DNA of 64,000 nucleotides, taken from positions 186,001 to 250,000 of the forward strand of contig NZ_SJTF01000002.1 of the NCBI RefSeq assembly GCF_004634245.1. The letters run 5' to 3'. How positions within the stretch are numbered: the stretch's first letter is position 1; every line of letters starts with the position of its first letter. The position numbers were made by a program, and so were the translations under genes. The notes below the pieces were generated by a model. That model saw only the letters and a program-made list of their open reading frames with translations, did not search any database and was not told where the DNA came from. Shown one piece after another: positions 1-8,316 of this stretch. The DNA is from Flavobacterium foetidum (lineage in GTDB: Bacteria; Bacteroidota; Bacteroidia; Flavobacteriales; Flavobacteriaceae).

Positions 1-567
1 TTTGCTTTTGTATCGACACTTCCAATGTTGATTGCTTATTTGGTAAACTTTAGTTTGAATACAAAACTATCTCTAGACACGATTCTCATCAACACCATTT
101 CATCTGCAATTTTTGAAGAAATCATCTATAGAGCATTTCTTTTCGGAATGTTGTACCGATTTACACGATTGGGTTTTATGCCTTCCATTTTTCTGGGTTC
201 GCTTTTGTTTGGAATAGCACATTTATACCAAAGCACCGACCTAAATGAACTTATCGGAATTTTTCTGATTACCTTTTTGGGTTCGGTCATATTCGCATGG
301 ATTTACGCTGAATGGAATTTCAATTTGTGGACTGCTGTTTTTTTACATTGTCTGATGAATCTGTATTGGCTTCTTTTTGATGTCAGCAGTAATTCGCTCG
401 GAGATACTTGTGCTAATATTTTCAGATTTTCAACACTATTTATCGCCATTTCTATAACGATTTATTACAAACGAAAAAACAAAATAGCGCTTGAAATCAA
501 CAAGAAAACTTGGTGGATGAAGCGGAAAGCTATAATTAGACACAAACAAAAAGCCTGTAAAGATTAA
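1..567 (+). CDS. CPBP family intramembrane metalloprotease, C-terminal part
   Basis: The reading frame is open from base 1, so the N-terminus lies outside the window. The first in-frame ATG at 25 is unlikely to be the real start. The three CPBP (Abi, Rce1-like) signatures occur in order: EEIIYR (the EExxxR motif, about 115-132), FGIAH (FxxxH) and HCLMN (HxxxN), each in or next to a hydrophobic segment. In this family the Glu and His residues bind a metal in the membrane and the proteins cleave within or near membranes. The C-terminus is basic and probably cytoplasmic. The substrate cannot be predicted. The gene converges on the minus-strand copper locus and is separated from it by a two-way terminator. 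Confidence 0.85.
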   Translation, partial: FAFVSTLPMLIAYLVNFSLNTKLSLDTILINTISSAIFEEIIYRAFLFGMLYRFTRLGFMPSIFLGSLLFGIAHLYQSTDLNELIGIFLITFLGSVIFAWIYAEWNFNLWTAVFLHCLMNLYWLLFDVSSNSLGDTCANIFRFSTLFIAISITIYYKRKNKIALEINKKTWWMKRKAIIRHKQKACKD

Positions 568-583
568 TTTTACAGGCTTTTTT
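548..583. terminator. Bidirectional intrinsic terminator
   Basis: An 11-bp perfect stem (551-561 with 569-579, AAGCCTGTAAA) has a 7-nt loop. It is flanked by A residues on the left and T residues on the right, so it can end transcription from both sides. It sits between the convergent CPBP protease and di-heme peroxidase genes. Confidence 0.85.
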
Positions 584-602
584 CGAAAACTTAAAGAACA
601 GC

Positions 603-1616
603 TTACTTCACAAACTCCTTATCGCTCAATGTTTTCATAAAAGCGATAAGATTTGTTTTTTCTTCTTCTGTGAGCGGAATTCTGTTTCCGTTATTTTTAA
701 AAATCGGATCAAGATTATCGGCTTCTAGAACTCCGTTATCAAAATAATCCAAAACAGATTTTAAGGTCGGAAACTGACCGAAACTTCCATAAGGTGCTGT
801 ATATTCAATATTCCGTAAAGTCGGAACACGAAAACTCATAAAATCGGCAGGGAGTCCGGTAACTCTCGCTCTTCCGGCTTCATTAGAATTGGTGTTTACA
901 GGAAAACCGATGTTTCTAAAACTCTGATCCGTAAATAACTCTGTACTGTGACAACTCGCACATTTTTGCTGAAAAGTTTCATAGCCTTTTGCTTCCTCGA
1001 TTGTAAAACTATCGCCTTCGTTGCGCTTTACTTTGTCGTATTTGCTGTTTGCAGAAATTAAGCTGTACTCAAATTGTGCAATGCTTTTATAAATCCTCTC
1101 GGGCGTTATGTTTTCGTCTCCGAATGTTTTCCTGAATAATTCTTTATAAGTAACATCATTTTCTATTTTACCGATGACTTCCAAAATCGACGAATCCATT
1201 TCTTCGTGGGTTATAATGGGAACCAAAGGCTGGTTCTCGAGTTGCAGCTTGCTTCCGTCCCAATTGTAAAATTGCATAAAGATTAAATTCTGAATTGATG
1301 GCGTATTACGCAGTCCGACCCTGCCATCAATTCCGATTGCCTGCGCATTATGATCTGCAAAAGCATTCGCTTGAATATGGCAACTCGAACACGAAATTGT
1401 ATTATCTGCACTGAATCTTTTGTCTGAAAAAAGCTTTTCTCCTAACGCTACTCCATATTTTGTGGGTTTGTTTAAACTCACAAAGCTATTCACTTCCGGA
1501 AAGTCGGCGGGAATGTTTAAGGCAATTTCCGGATTATCAACAGCAACCATTTCAGCATCATCATTACTACAAGAAATCAGCAACATCAAAGCTATAAAAC
1601 CAATTATTTTTTTCAT
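603..1616 (-). CDS. MbnH/MauG-like di-heme cytochrome c peroxidase lipoprotein
   Basis: 337 residues. The signal peptide ends in a lipobox (LISC, Cys16), so this is probably a periplasm-facing lipoprotein. Two c-type heme motifs are present: CSSCH (Cys76-His80) and CASCH (Cys219-His223), as in bacterial di-heme peroxidases and MauG. It lies directly downstream of an MbnP-family gene. In the known MbnP/MbnH pair, the MbnH di-heme enzyme oxidises a tryptophan of MbnP to kynurenine, which helps MbnP bind copper. By context I infer the same partnership; from the sequence alone an ordinary cytochrome c peroxidase is also possible. A hairpin separates it from mbnP, so it may be expressed at a lower level. 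It is the last gene of the copper locus. Confidence 0.85.
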   Translation of the reverse strand: MKKIIGFIALMLLISCSNDDAEMVAVDNPEIALNIPADFPEVNSFVSLNKPTKYGVALGEKLFSDKRFSADNTISCSSCHIQANAFADHNAQAIGIDGRVGLRNTPSIQNLIFMQFYNWDGSKLQLENQPLVPIITHEEMDSSILEVIGKIENDVTYKELFRKTFGDENITPERIYKSIAQFEYSLISANSKYDKVKRNEGDSFTIEEAKGYETFQQKCASCHSTELFTDQSFRNIGFPVNTNSNEAGRARVTGLPADFMSFRVPTLRNIEYTAPYGSFGQFPTLKSVLDYFDNGVLEADNLDPIFKNNGNRIPLTEEEKTNLIAFMKTLSDKEFVK

Positions 1617-1631
1617 TTTAAATGAATTTTT

Positions 1632-1669
1632 AAAAGAGCTGTCCGAAACCTAAAATTTCAGACAGCTCT
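1632..1669 (-). terminator. Hairpin between the MbnP- and MbnH-like genes
   Basis: A 9-bp stem (AGAGCTGTC, 1635-1643 with 1661-1669) is extended by a weaker inner GAAA/TTTC pairing. Read on the minus strand the stem is followed by TTTT. It may be a terminator or attenuator reducing read-through into the di-heme gene. Confidence 0.55.
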
Positions 1670-1678
1670 GAAATAATT

Positions 1679-2551
1679 TTAGTTTTCGACAGCCGTAACC
1701 GAGAACATTCCGCTAATATCGCTTGTTCCGTTTCCACCCAAATTATCCACAAACTTAACCATCTGTGCAGCCGTGTGAACATTTGGAGTTGCATTATCAG
1801 CATCTCCTGTTCCGGTTGAAAGCGTAATCGTATTCGTTTTGCCGCTCAACATTTTATCAAAATCAGCCTTAATTTTAATAACTGGAGCATTACCTCCAAC
1901 TACTACATTGGTTGTTAGACTTAAAGTGATATCTCGGTAAGCATTTACGCCCTGAGTATAAGTAGACGCATCTCCTTTTTTTCCTTCGACAGTACTTCCG
2001 GTATGAATTGACATGGTTTTATTATCAGCACCATAAAAACCTTCAATTTTAGTAAAACGGTAGCCTGATCCCCATTCCCACATCATTGCCGTATCATTTG
2101 CTCCAGCTGCAGCATAAAAGTTCGGAAATCTAACCTGGTCTAACGTATTTTGTTCTGGTTTTATTCCCAATCCAAACTTGATTTGTTTGTATGATGAGGC
2201 TGGAACATTACTTAAAACATAACTTAACGAAGCTGTTTTAGACTGATCGATAACGGTTGCTCCTTTGTCTAAATCATTTATATTGTACGCAACTTCGCTT
2301 CCGTCATCTTTTACCAGACGAATATTGCTGATTACATATTTTAGCTCCGAAAAATGATGTATTTGTCCGGCTGCCGAAGTATTCGTCGTAGCGGAAGTCG
2401 AAGCAACATCGCCTAAAATAATCGTCGTGTTTTTAAAAGTGTTATTGAATTCTAGCGTAACATTTCCTGCAGGATTATCACCATCGTTTGAACAAGAAAC
2501 AAAGGCTAAAGCAGCAACTGCCAATAAAAGGTATTTTTTTAAATTTTGCAT
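1679..2551 (-). CDS. MbnP family copper-binding lipoprotein
   Basis: 290 residues with a lipoprotein signal (lipobox FVSC, Cys20). The body matches the MbnP family: an N-terminal beta strand region (VTLEFNNTFK), HHFSELKYVISNIRL around 65-79, and the family signature MMWEWGSGYRFTKIEG at 156-171 with Trp158 and Trp160. MbnP proteins are periplasmic copper binders found with methanobactin loci and, more widely, beside TonB receptors. Their tryptophan is modified by the partner di-heme enzyme MbnH, and such an enzyme is encoded next door. The site modified here cannot be told from the sequence; the Trp158/Trp160 pair is the obvious candidate. A role in copper capture after outer-membrane uptake is inferred. 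Confidence 0.85.
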   Translation of the reverse strand: MQNLKKYLLLAVAALAFVSCSNDGDNPAGNVTLEFNNTFKNTTIILGDVASTSATTNTSAAGQIHHFSELKYVISNIRLVKDDGSEVAYNINDLDKGATVIDQSKTASLSYVLSNVPASSYKQIKFGLGIKPEQNTLDQVRFPNFYAAAGANDTAMMWEWGSGYRFTKIEGFYGADNKTMSIHTGSTVEGKKGDASTYTQGVNAYRDITLSLTTNVVVGGNAPVIKIKADFDKMLSGKTNTITLSTGTGDADNATPNVHTAAQMVKFVDNLGGNGTSDISGMFSVTAVEN

Positions 2552-2655
2552 TTTTTGATATTTAAATTTTTGTATTTAATAAAGTCCATTAGATTTGCAT
2601 ATTTCATCATTCTAATAATTAAGCATCTAGTTTTGGCAACTATTATGAAGCTTGA

Positions 2656-2720
2656 TTTAACCACAAACTGCACAAATTTTAGCAAACCAATTTGTGGAAT
2701 CTGCGCAATTATCGGTTAAA
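2656..2720. repeat. Imperfect inverted repeat upstream of the MbnP-like gene
   Basis: The outer arms TTTAACC and GGTTAAA enclose further partly complementary blocks (CACAAA..., AAATT/AATTT, GC...GC). It looks like a decayed member of the hairpin repeats common in flavobacterial intergenic DNA. No gene is visible in 2552-2736. Confidence 0.4.
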
Positions 2721-2736
2721 GAATTGAGAAAGTTAA

Positions 2737-3105
2737 TCACCCAATAGGCGGCGGTACAAAAATTTCGAGACAAGGTTCTGTTTGACCTATTTCTTTATAT
2801 ATCAATACTTTTCTGGAATTTATTTCCTTTATAATGTTCCAGGCAAATTCAATCTCCGAAATCAAAATCACATCAATCTTCTTTCCTAATCCTGTTAATT
2901 CAAGATCACTATTTTTTTCTGATTGCTGCAATTCTTTATTCAAATGGCATTTACCATGACATTGCATTTCGGGTTTGGACTTGTTGACGCAAAACTCCTT
3001 TTCGATATTCTTTTGATTGAGTTTATAATGCACAATAAGCAGCGCCTGCTGGAAAGAAACCAGCAGAAACAATATTGTCATTGTGATACTAAAAACTCTT
3101 TTCAT
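2737..3105 (-). CDS. Small membrane-anchored protein with Cx9CxGxCxLxK motif (copy 1)
   Basis: 122 residues. An N-terminal hydrophobic segment (about 5-25) is followed by a short linker with LNQKNI, then a three-Cys motif beginning at Cys39 (FCVNK..., CHGKCHLNK) that fits Cx9CxGxCxLxK. The middle is polar and the C-terminus carries FVPPPIG. A second protein in this locus (6314-6691) has the same layout, motif spacing and a late FHPP. I know no assigned function for this family. The motif and its place between a copper-type TonB receptor and MbnP suggest metal binding or a short, perhaps regulatory, copper-responsive product. It begins 4 bp after the receptor gene and is clearly in the same operon. 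Confidence 0.75.
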   Translation of the reverse strand: MKRVFSITMTILFLLVSFQQALLIVHYKLNQKNIEKEFCVNKSKPEMQCHGKCHLNKELQQSEKNSDLELTGLGKKIDVILISEIEFAWNIIKEINSRKVLIYKEIGQTEPCLEIFVPPPIG

Positions 3106-3109
3106 TTGC

Positions 3110-5089
3110 TTAGAAACTTACTTTTAATGAAGTAAAAATATTACGCCCCATTCTTGGAATATTGCCCCAATCGGCATAGGTGCTGTAATATTCATTTAAT
3201 AAATTTTCTGCACCAATCTGAATTGTGCTTCGTAGTTTATTGATTTTAAAAGTATAATCGGCCGAAAGATTCCAAATCGTATAAGCTGGCGTTAAATCTT
3301 CTCCATATTCTGGACTGTAGTTGATTTGTTCCAAATCGCCGTTTACAGAAGTCTGGATGCCAAAATTCTTATGCATAAAATGAAGCGACGTCAGATAGCT
3401 CAACGGGCGAATAAAAGGCAGATTTCCGTTTTTATCATCAGTTCCACGTGCGTAGGTAAGCGTTCCTTTCCAATGCAAATGTTCCAAAATGTCGTAGCTG
3501 ACATTCATAGACAGGTTCAAAAGTGTGGCATAATCTAAAGAAGTATAACCTTTGACCCCCACAGATTGATAATTCATCGGACTTCCCATGCTCAAAATCC
3601 TTCCGATGATATAATTTTGGATGTAGAAGTAATTTACTTTTCCTTGAATACTGAATCTGTCGTTTTTAAAACCAGCAGATGCATTTCCTTCATACGAAAT
3701 TTCATTTTTCAAATCCGGATTTCCGATATAATCGTAACGGTCAAAACTATTGTAGATGTAATATCCATAACCCTCAGAAACAGAAGGCGCTCTATGGCCG
3801 TAACCTGTCCCGACTGAAAAATTAAACTGCTCGATATTTAGCTGATAGCCGGCATGAAGGCTTGGCAAGAATCGCGTTTTTTCCTGAGAAGCTCCCGGAT
3901 GAAAAATCCAGTTGAATTCGACATATTTAGAATAATTGTAATTCACGCCCAAAGAACCGCCCATATTTATTTGGCTTTTCTCTGAAATCTCCCATGAATT
4001 GTTCATGGCCAATCCGGCAAAACGAGTGGTAACCCAAGGCCAGCTAAAGGCAAACATAGTTCTATTGCTTCTATCCTGCGGATACATTCGCATCTCCGCA
4101 ATTGATAGATTGTCGTAGGCATTTAATGAAATTTCAGAAGAATAACTGTTTTTCTTCAGATTAGCTTTAGAAACCAATCCGTAAGTAGTGCTCCATCCGG
4201 GCATATCCATATGTACGAGATTTTCAGGACGTGTTGTATCATCCATATAATGCTCTATGGCATTGTAATAAATCTTGGTATCGACCACTCTAAACAATCC
4301 GTCCTCAAACAATTGCTTGTACGAAGCCGAGGTGATCAAAGCGCGAGAAAGCCACAAATCCATCGGAAGTGCCGGAAACCCGACATCTTTTGCTACATCA
4401 AAAATCGCATCTACTCTTACAGATGATAAATCACTGGTTTTATAAGCCAATCCTAACGAAGTGTTGAACTTGTTGTATTGCGAATGTTTGACCTCATCAT
4501 TATTTCCATCAAAATAATTATCGGCAGTTCGATACGAAATGCTTCCTTCTGCAACAAATTTATTTCTTGAAAATGAAACATTACCGAGATTAAAAAATTG
4601 CTTATTATTAAACTCAAAACCCGTTTGATAAGTCCCTTTCCATTTTGGTTCTAGGCTAAAAGCCGTGCTTCTTCTCTTTAAATCAATGCTTCCCGCAACA
4701 GTAGCTCCATGAAGGCTTCCCTCCTGCCCCGATTTAATATCGATCGCAGCCAGATTATTGCTTTCTACATAAGAGGTGATCGGATCCATCTTATCGGTGC
4801 AAGCTCCAAAAATATGCATACCGTCAATTGTGACCTGAGAACGTTCTGTGCTCATATTGTTTAACAACGGCTCCCAGGCATAAGCCCCTCTTTTTATGAA
4901 ACTGATATTATCCGACGAAGACAAAAATTCATCAACAGAAACCGCCATTTTCATTTCGGTCTCAATTTTCTTTTTTGCTGCGTTTTGTACTTTTACTTCT
5001 TCTAGATTTTTGATACTATCATGATGCGCATGATTGTTTTGAGCCGTTAGCGCTATTCCGCAAAAAAGTGCTATTATAAAATATTTCAT
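3110..5089 (-). CDS. OprC-like TonB-dependent copper receptor
   Basis: 659 residues from the ATG at 5089; an upstream in-frame ATG at 5122 would overlap the previous gene and lacks a signal peptide. The signal peptide MKYFIIALFCGIALTA is followed by a short His-rich stretch (NNHAHHD). The plug has TIDGMHIFGACTDKMDP and the rest is a typical 22-strand barrel ending in F (SLKVSF). Cys97-xxx-Met101 and His280-x-Met282 match the CxxxM and HxM ligands that bind copper in Pseudomonas OprC, with about the same distance between the two parts (183 here, about 180 in OprC). This makes copper the likely substrate. It should pass copper across the outer membrane using TonB energy. The gene follows the YtkA-like lipoprotein by 4 bp. 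Confidence 0.88.
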   Translation of the reverse strand: MKYFIIALFCGIALTAQNNHAHHDSIKNLEEVKVQNAAKKKIETEMKMAVSVDEFLSSSDNISFIKRGAYAWEPLLNNMSTERSQVTIDGMHIFGACTDKMDPITSYVESNNLAAIDIKSGQEGSLHGATVAGSIDLKRRSTAFSLEPKWKGTYQTGFEFNNKQFFNLGNVSFSRNKFVAEGSISYRTADNYFDGNNDEVKHSQYNKFNTSLGLAYKTSDLSSVRVDAIFDVAKDVGFPALPMDLWLSRALITSASYKQLFEDGLFRVVDTKIYYNAIEHYMDDTTRPENLVHMDMPGWSTTYGLVSKANLKKNSYSSEISLNAYDNLSIAEMRMYPQDRSNRTMFAFSWPWVTTRFAGLAMNNSWEISEKSQINMGGSLGVNYNYSKYVEFNWIFHPGASQEKTRFLPSLHAGYQLNIEQFNFSVGTGYGHRAPSVSEGYGYYIYNSFDRYDYIGNPDLKNEISYEGNASAGFKNDRFSIQGKVNYFYIQNYIIGRILSMGSPMNYQSVGVKGYTSLDYATLLNLSMNVSYDILEHLHWKGTLTYARGTDDKNGNLPFIRPLSYLTSLHFMHKNFGIQTSVNGDLEQINYSPEYGEDLTPAYTIWNLSADYTFKINKLRSTIQIGAENLLNEYYSTYADWGNIPRMGRNIFTSLKVSF

Positions 5090-5093
5090 GTGC

Positions 5094-6014
5094 CTAGAAT
5101 AAAGTATCAATGTATAATTCACTTTTTACTCCTTCGACACCGGGGGTAAAATCAGACGGCACTACAGTTCCTTTAAGAATCAATCCGTTTTGATTCATTA
5201 AAATCAGGTTTAGCGTCCAATTTCCCGTCATGGTATAATTGACAACACCGTGATAAAACCCATCGTTTTGCTGTGTCAAATCTCTATTATTAGGAGACGA
5301 ATGATTTCCCATAGAAGGTTCTGGCATTCTAGGATCCAATTTTAATGTATATCCCATTACCTCAGAATAAGAAAATTGAGAAGGATCGGGAAAAGTTCCA
5401 GCCGCCGTAGTTGGTTTGTTGTATTTGTAAATTCCTGCTATCAGCGCATTTTCTGCAACTTTTGGTTTTTGAGGCGCTATTAAGGCAATACAATACTGTT
5501 CGCCGTCTTTGCCTGTAAAAGCAGTCATGTTCAAGTTTTTATTGCTTTGTTTCTCTACAGTAACCTGTTTGTTGATTTCATATTTTTGGTTGTCAACCGT
5601 AAAAGAAATGTAGAGTTTCCAATTGCCCGAAGCATCACTTTCGCTAGTAAATACAGAATAGCCGCTGTAATAGTTATTTGCAGCGTCATATTCTAAATTG
5701 TATTGATGCGGACATGAACTCGGAACATTATCAGAATTCGTCATTATCGGCAAAAAAGTAACTGCAGAAGGATTAACGCGTTGATTGTTCTGTGCATTCA
5801 AAACTTTTAAACGAAGCTCGTTGTAACCTTTGTAAAAAGTTCCGTTTAAAGCTTCTATGCTTACTTTATAATTACCAGAAGTAAACGAAACGGCTTCCTT
5901 AAATTCAGACAACTCCGGAATTTCTAAGCCAGTTTCAGCTTCGTAATCTGTTTTGTCAAGCGTGCATGAGGCAAGCGCAAAAAATGCGATTACCAAAAAA
6001 TTAAAAAATTTCAT
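5094..6014 (-). CDS. YtkA/FixH-like lipoprotein of the copper locus
   Basis: 306 residues from the ATG at 6014. A longer frame starting at 6107 exists, but only the 6014 start gives a lipoprotein signal (MKFFNFLVIAFFALASC, Cys17). Two immunoglobulin-like halves are visible. The first has a pattern like YtkA/FixH domains (pIMTNSDN...H...YSGYSVF...GNWKLYISF). The second has MPEPSMGNHSSPNN and FYHGVVNYTMTGNW. The Met/His cluster in the second half could bind copper. Such domains occur in copper-related and cytochrome-oxidase assembly proteins. The identity is inferred from the pattern, not from a strong signature. It is co-transcribed with the receptor and probably displayed on the outer membrane or in the periplasm. 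Confidence 0.65.
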   Translation of the reverse strand: MKFFNFLVIAFFALASCTLDKTDYEAETGLEIPELSEFKEAVSFTSGNYKVSIEALNGTFYKGYNELRLKVLNAQNNQRVNPSAVTFLPIMTNSDNVPSSCPHQYNLEYDAANNYYSGYSVFTSESDASGNWKLYISFTVDNQKYEINKQVTVEKQSNKNLNMTAFTGKDGEQYCIALIAPQKPKVAENALIAGIYKYNKPTTAAGTFPDPSQFSYSEVMGYTLKLDPRMPEPSMGNHSSPNNRDLTQQNDGFYHGVVNYTMTGNWTLNLILMNQNGLILKGTVVPSDFTPGVEGVKSELYIDTLF

Positions 6015-6313
6015 TTTGATATGAAGGGTTAAAGACTGTAAATGCGGCATGCGACAATTTGAGATCATCAAATCGGCGATACCATTTAGTAACCAAGAAT
6101 AAAGCAAATGAAGGCGTAGAGTAACATTCCTTCAAATACAAAAAGGAATCAGAAAAATCAGTCTTGAAAAAGTTTTATGCAACTTTATCCAATTGCCAAA
6201 TTGTACATACTAAGATGCAATACCAAGATTTTATTGGATACAACACAAGTGGCAGTAAAAGCCGAATCAATCTTCAAATCGAAAATTGCTTATATAAAAC
6301 TGAAATTTTTGAC

Positions 6314-6691
6314 CTATACGAAATAGACCGGAGGATGGAAAGTAAGATTTGAAGCTCCCACTGGCTTTTTATCAAATAAAAGGAAATCGTTCTTTTTTGA
6401 TTCGATTACCGGAATAGCAGCAAACTCTAAAGCTTGGATGTTCTGAATATACACAACCTCTAATTTGTCTTTTAGGATGTTCTGCATTTTTCTTTCGTTG
6501 TCAGAATATTTCTTAATGCTTTTTTGAAGTTCGCAACGTCCGTTACAGCTGTTAAAAACTGCTTTTCGTTGCACACAAATGGTTTGCGCTATTTCTTTTT
6601 GATTGATTTTAAAAGAAGCATAAATGAACAAGCTCCCAAATGATGGGCATAAAATTAAAAGGGAAAGTACTATGATGAATAACCTTTTCAA
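6314..6691 (-). CDS. Small membrane-anchored protein with Cx9CxGxCxLxK motif (copy 2)
   Basis: 125 residues, paralogous in layout to the protein at 2737-3105. It has an N-terminal hydrophobic segment (MKRLFIIVLSLLILCP...), the linker FKINQKEIAQ, then TICVQRK... and CNGRCELQK with identical Cys spacing, a polar middle and FHPPVYFV at the end. Both copies share a K(I/L)NQK(E/N)IxxxxC run, so they are true relatives. It is the first gene of the copper locus and is separated from the next by about 300 bp in which I see no gene. Function unknown; metal sensing or binding is an inference from the cysteines and neighbours. Confidence 0.7.
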   Translation of the reverse strand: MKRLFIIVLSLLILCPSFGSLFIYASFKINQKEIAQTICVQRKAVFNSCNGRCELQKSIKKYSDNERKMQNILKDKLEVVYIQNIQALEFAAIPVIESKKNDFLLFDKKPVGASNLTFHPPVYFV

Positions 6692-6743
6692 GTGCTTGTT
6701 AAGTATTTTGACAAAAGTACATCATTTTTATTTTTTATTACAA

Positions 6744-6751
6744 CAAAAGTA
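6744..6751 (-). promoter_or_regulatory. Candidate -7 box for the copper locus
   Basis: CAAAAGTA here reads TACTTTTG on the minus strand and fits the Bacteroidota -7 consensus TAnnTTTG. A second copy lies at 6712-6719, only about 20 bp from the start codon. No clear -33 box is seen, so this is tentative. Confidence 0.3.
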
Positions 6752-6765
6752 TAGTTTTATTAAAA

Positions 6766-6964
6766 TTAACTCGTTGGGTGAAATTATTTTCAACACATAG
6801 AAACATAGTTTAACTAAACTTAAAAAAGGCGTTTCACTAGTCTAAATGCACATAGTTTAGCTATGTGTGGAAACTTGTTTCTTCCATTTTCTTTTTTCGG
6901 CACAAAAAACTATGCTTCTATGTGTTAAAATACTTTTATTTTTTAATTACACCCAACGGGTTAA
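6766..6964 (+). repeat. Family A hairpin repeat, copy A1
   Basis: About 199 bp. The ends are inverted repeats: TTAACTCGTTGGGTG at the left and CACCCAACGGGTTAA at the right. Inside is a second inverted pair (AACACATAGAAACATAGTTT against AAAACTATGCTTCTATGTGTT) and a central palindrome CACATAG-tttag-CTATGTG. No coding frame is present. The same sequence recurs at 8317-8507 in the same direction and at 54951-55159 reversed, nearly base for base. It is MITE-like in form, with no transposase in the window. Confidence 0.85.
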
Positions 6965-6971
6965 AATTACT

Positions 6972-7125
6972 TTAATGCGTTGGGTGAACTTATTATTTTC
7001 AATTTTACTTATCAGTTTAGATTTAAATCTGTTTAAAGTCACGTGAAAAAATCGGTACTCAAAAGTAATTCACGCGGATTTTAATGATTTCAGCAGATCA
7101 AAATAGATTTTTTGTTGAATGAAAC
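6972..7125 (-). repeat. Family B hairpin repeat, copy B3 (reversed)
   Basis: It starts with GCGTTGGGTGAAC at 6977, followed by ATTATTTTCAATTTTA, a decayed ATCTGTTT...CACGTGAAAA / TTCACGCGGATTTT hairpin and CAGCAGATCAAAATAGATTTT. This is the reverse complement of the arrangement at 25291-25453, with many substitutions. It abuts copy A1, so the region 6692-7245 between the divergent genes is almost wholly repeat DNA. Confidence 0.65.
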
Positions 7126-7245
7126 CATTGCATTTTCACAACGTCATTACTCTAAAAAATAACAAAACATATAAATTTAAGCACAATCCTGTTGTATCTT
7201 AGTAGATGGAAAATAAGCAACAACAAATGTTAATTTAAGAACGTG

Positions 7246-8316
7246 ATGTGGAATTCAACTAAAATAACACAATTATTCGGCATCGACTATCCCATTTTAC
7301 AGGGCCCGATGGGAGGCGGATTTTCTACGGCTTCTCTTCTTGCGGCTGTAAGTAATGCGGGCGGTCTTGGCAGTTATGGTGCTTATACACTGAGTCCCGA
7401 TGAAATCCTGGAAGCTGATAAAGCTATAAAAGCGGTAACTTCTAAACCTTACAACATTAACTTATGGGTAGATGATGTTGATAAAAACCTAATTCATTTT
7501 CCGGAGGAAAAACTGGAAAAAATCAAACTGCTTTTTAAGCCTTATTTTGATGAACTCGGAGTTCCGCTTCCTCAACTTTCTACTGATATTCCTTCAAAAT
7601 TTGAGAAACAGATTGAAGTTCTGTTTCAAATCAAGCCAGCTGTTTTTAGTTTTATTTTCGGAATTCCCTCCAAAGAGATTTTAGCCGAAAGCAGAAGATT
7701 GGGAATCACAACTGTTGGCGCTGCCACAACTCTAGAAGAAGCTCTTGCTCTAGAAGAAGCCCAAGTTGACGCCATTGTTGCTGCCGGATTTGAAGCTGGA
7801 GGTCACCGTCCTTCTTTTCTGAAACCAGCTCAAGAGTCTTTTACAGGATTGTTCAGCCTTTTGCAGCAATTAAAAGCTAAAATCAAAACACCTATAATCG
7901 CGGCAGGCGGTATTACAGATGCTAAAGGAATAGTGGCGGCACTTACTTTGGGAGCCGATGCTGTGCAGTTAGGCACGGCCTTTTTGGCTACAGACGAATC
8001 GGCGGCGGCACCGCTTCATAAGGAAATCTTGTTTTCTGATGGTTCGAATGATACTGTAGTTTCAAAATCCTTAACAGGAAGAATGGGAAGAATGATACGC
8101 AATAAAATTTCGAATGAAATCGATTTTGAAACTGAAGTTTTGCCTTTTCCGTTGCAAACCAAATTAATCGCTCCTCTAAAAACCGCAGCTCTTGCTCAAG
8201 GCCGATCCGATTTGGTTAACTTTTGGTCAGGACAAAATACCGTCAATTTAAAACATCGCAGCGCTTCGCATTTAATGCAGGAATTGATTACCGAAACCAG
8301 CAATCTCATTAAATAG
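7246..8316 (+). CDS. Nitronate monooxygenase family FMN oxidoreductase
   Basis: 356 residues from the ATG at 7246; a GTG one codon upstream is also in frame. It is a TIM-barrel flavoprotein of the nitronate monooxygenase / FabK-like group: PILQGPMGGGFST at the first strand, VSNAGGLGSYGA, AAGFEAGGHRPSF (the GGH motif near the FMN and active site), and the phosphate-binding run IAAGGITDAKG...LGADAVQLGTAF. Members oxidise alkyl nitronates such as propionate 3-nitronate or act as related NAD(P)H-dependent flavin oxidoreductases; the exact substrate cannot be read from the sequence. It stands alone, flanked on both sides by family A repeats in the same direction, and converges on the stressosome operon. 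Confidence 0.85.
   Translation: MWNSTKITQLFGIDYPILQGPMGGGFSTASLLAAVSNAGGLGSYGAYTLSPDEILEADKAIKAVTSKPYNINLWVDDVDKNLIHFPEEKLEKIKLLFKPYFDELGVPLPQLSTDIPSKFEKQIEVLFQIKPAVFSFIFGIPSKEILAESRRLGITTVGAATTLEEALALEEAQVDAIVAAGFEAGGHRPSFLKPAQESFTGLFSLLQQLKAKIKTPIIAAGGITDAKGIVAALTLGADAVQLGTAFLATDESAAAPLHKEILFSDGSNDTVVSKSLTGRMGRMIRNKISNEIDFETEVLPFPLQTKLIAPLKTAALAQGRSDLVNFWSGQNTVNLKHRSASHLMQELITETSNLIK

Noticed and set aside
6164..6352. 62-residue plus-strand frame between two genes of the copper locus
   Set aside because: No fold, signal or conserved motif, and it runs opposite to the operon in a gap that looks like leader DNA.
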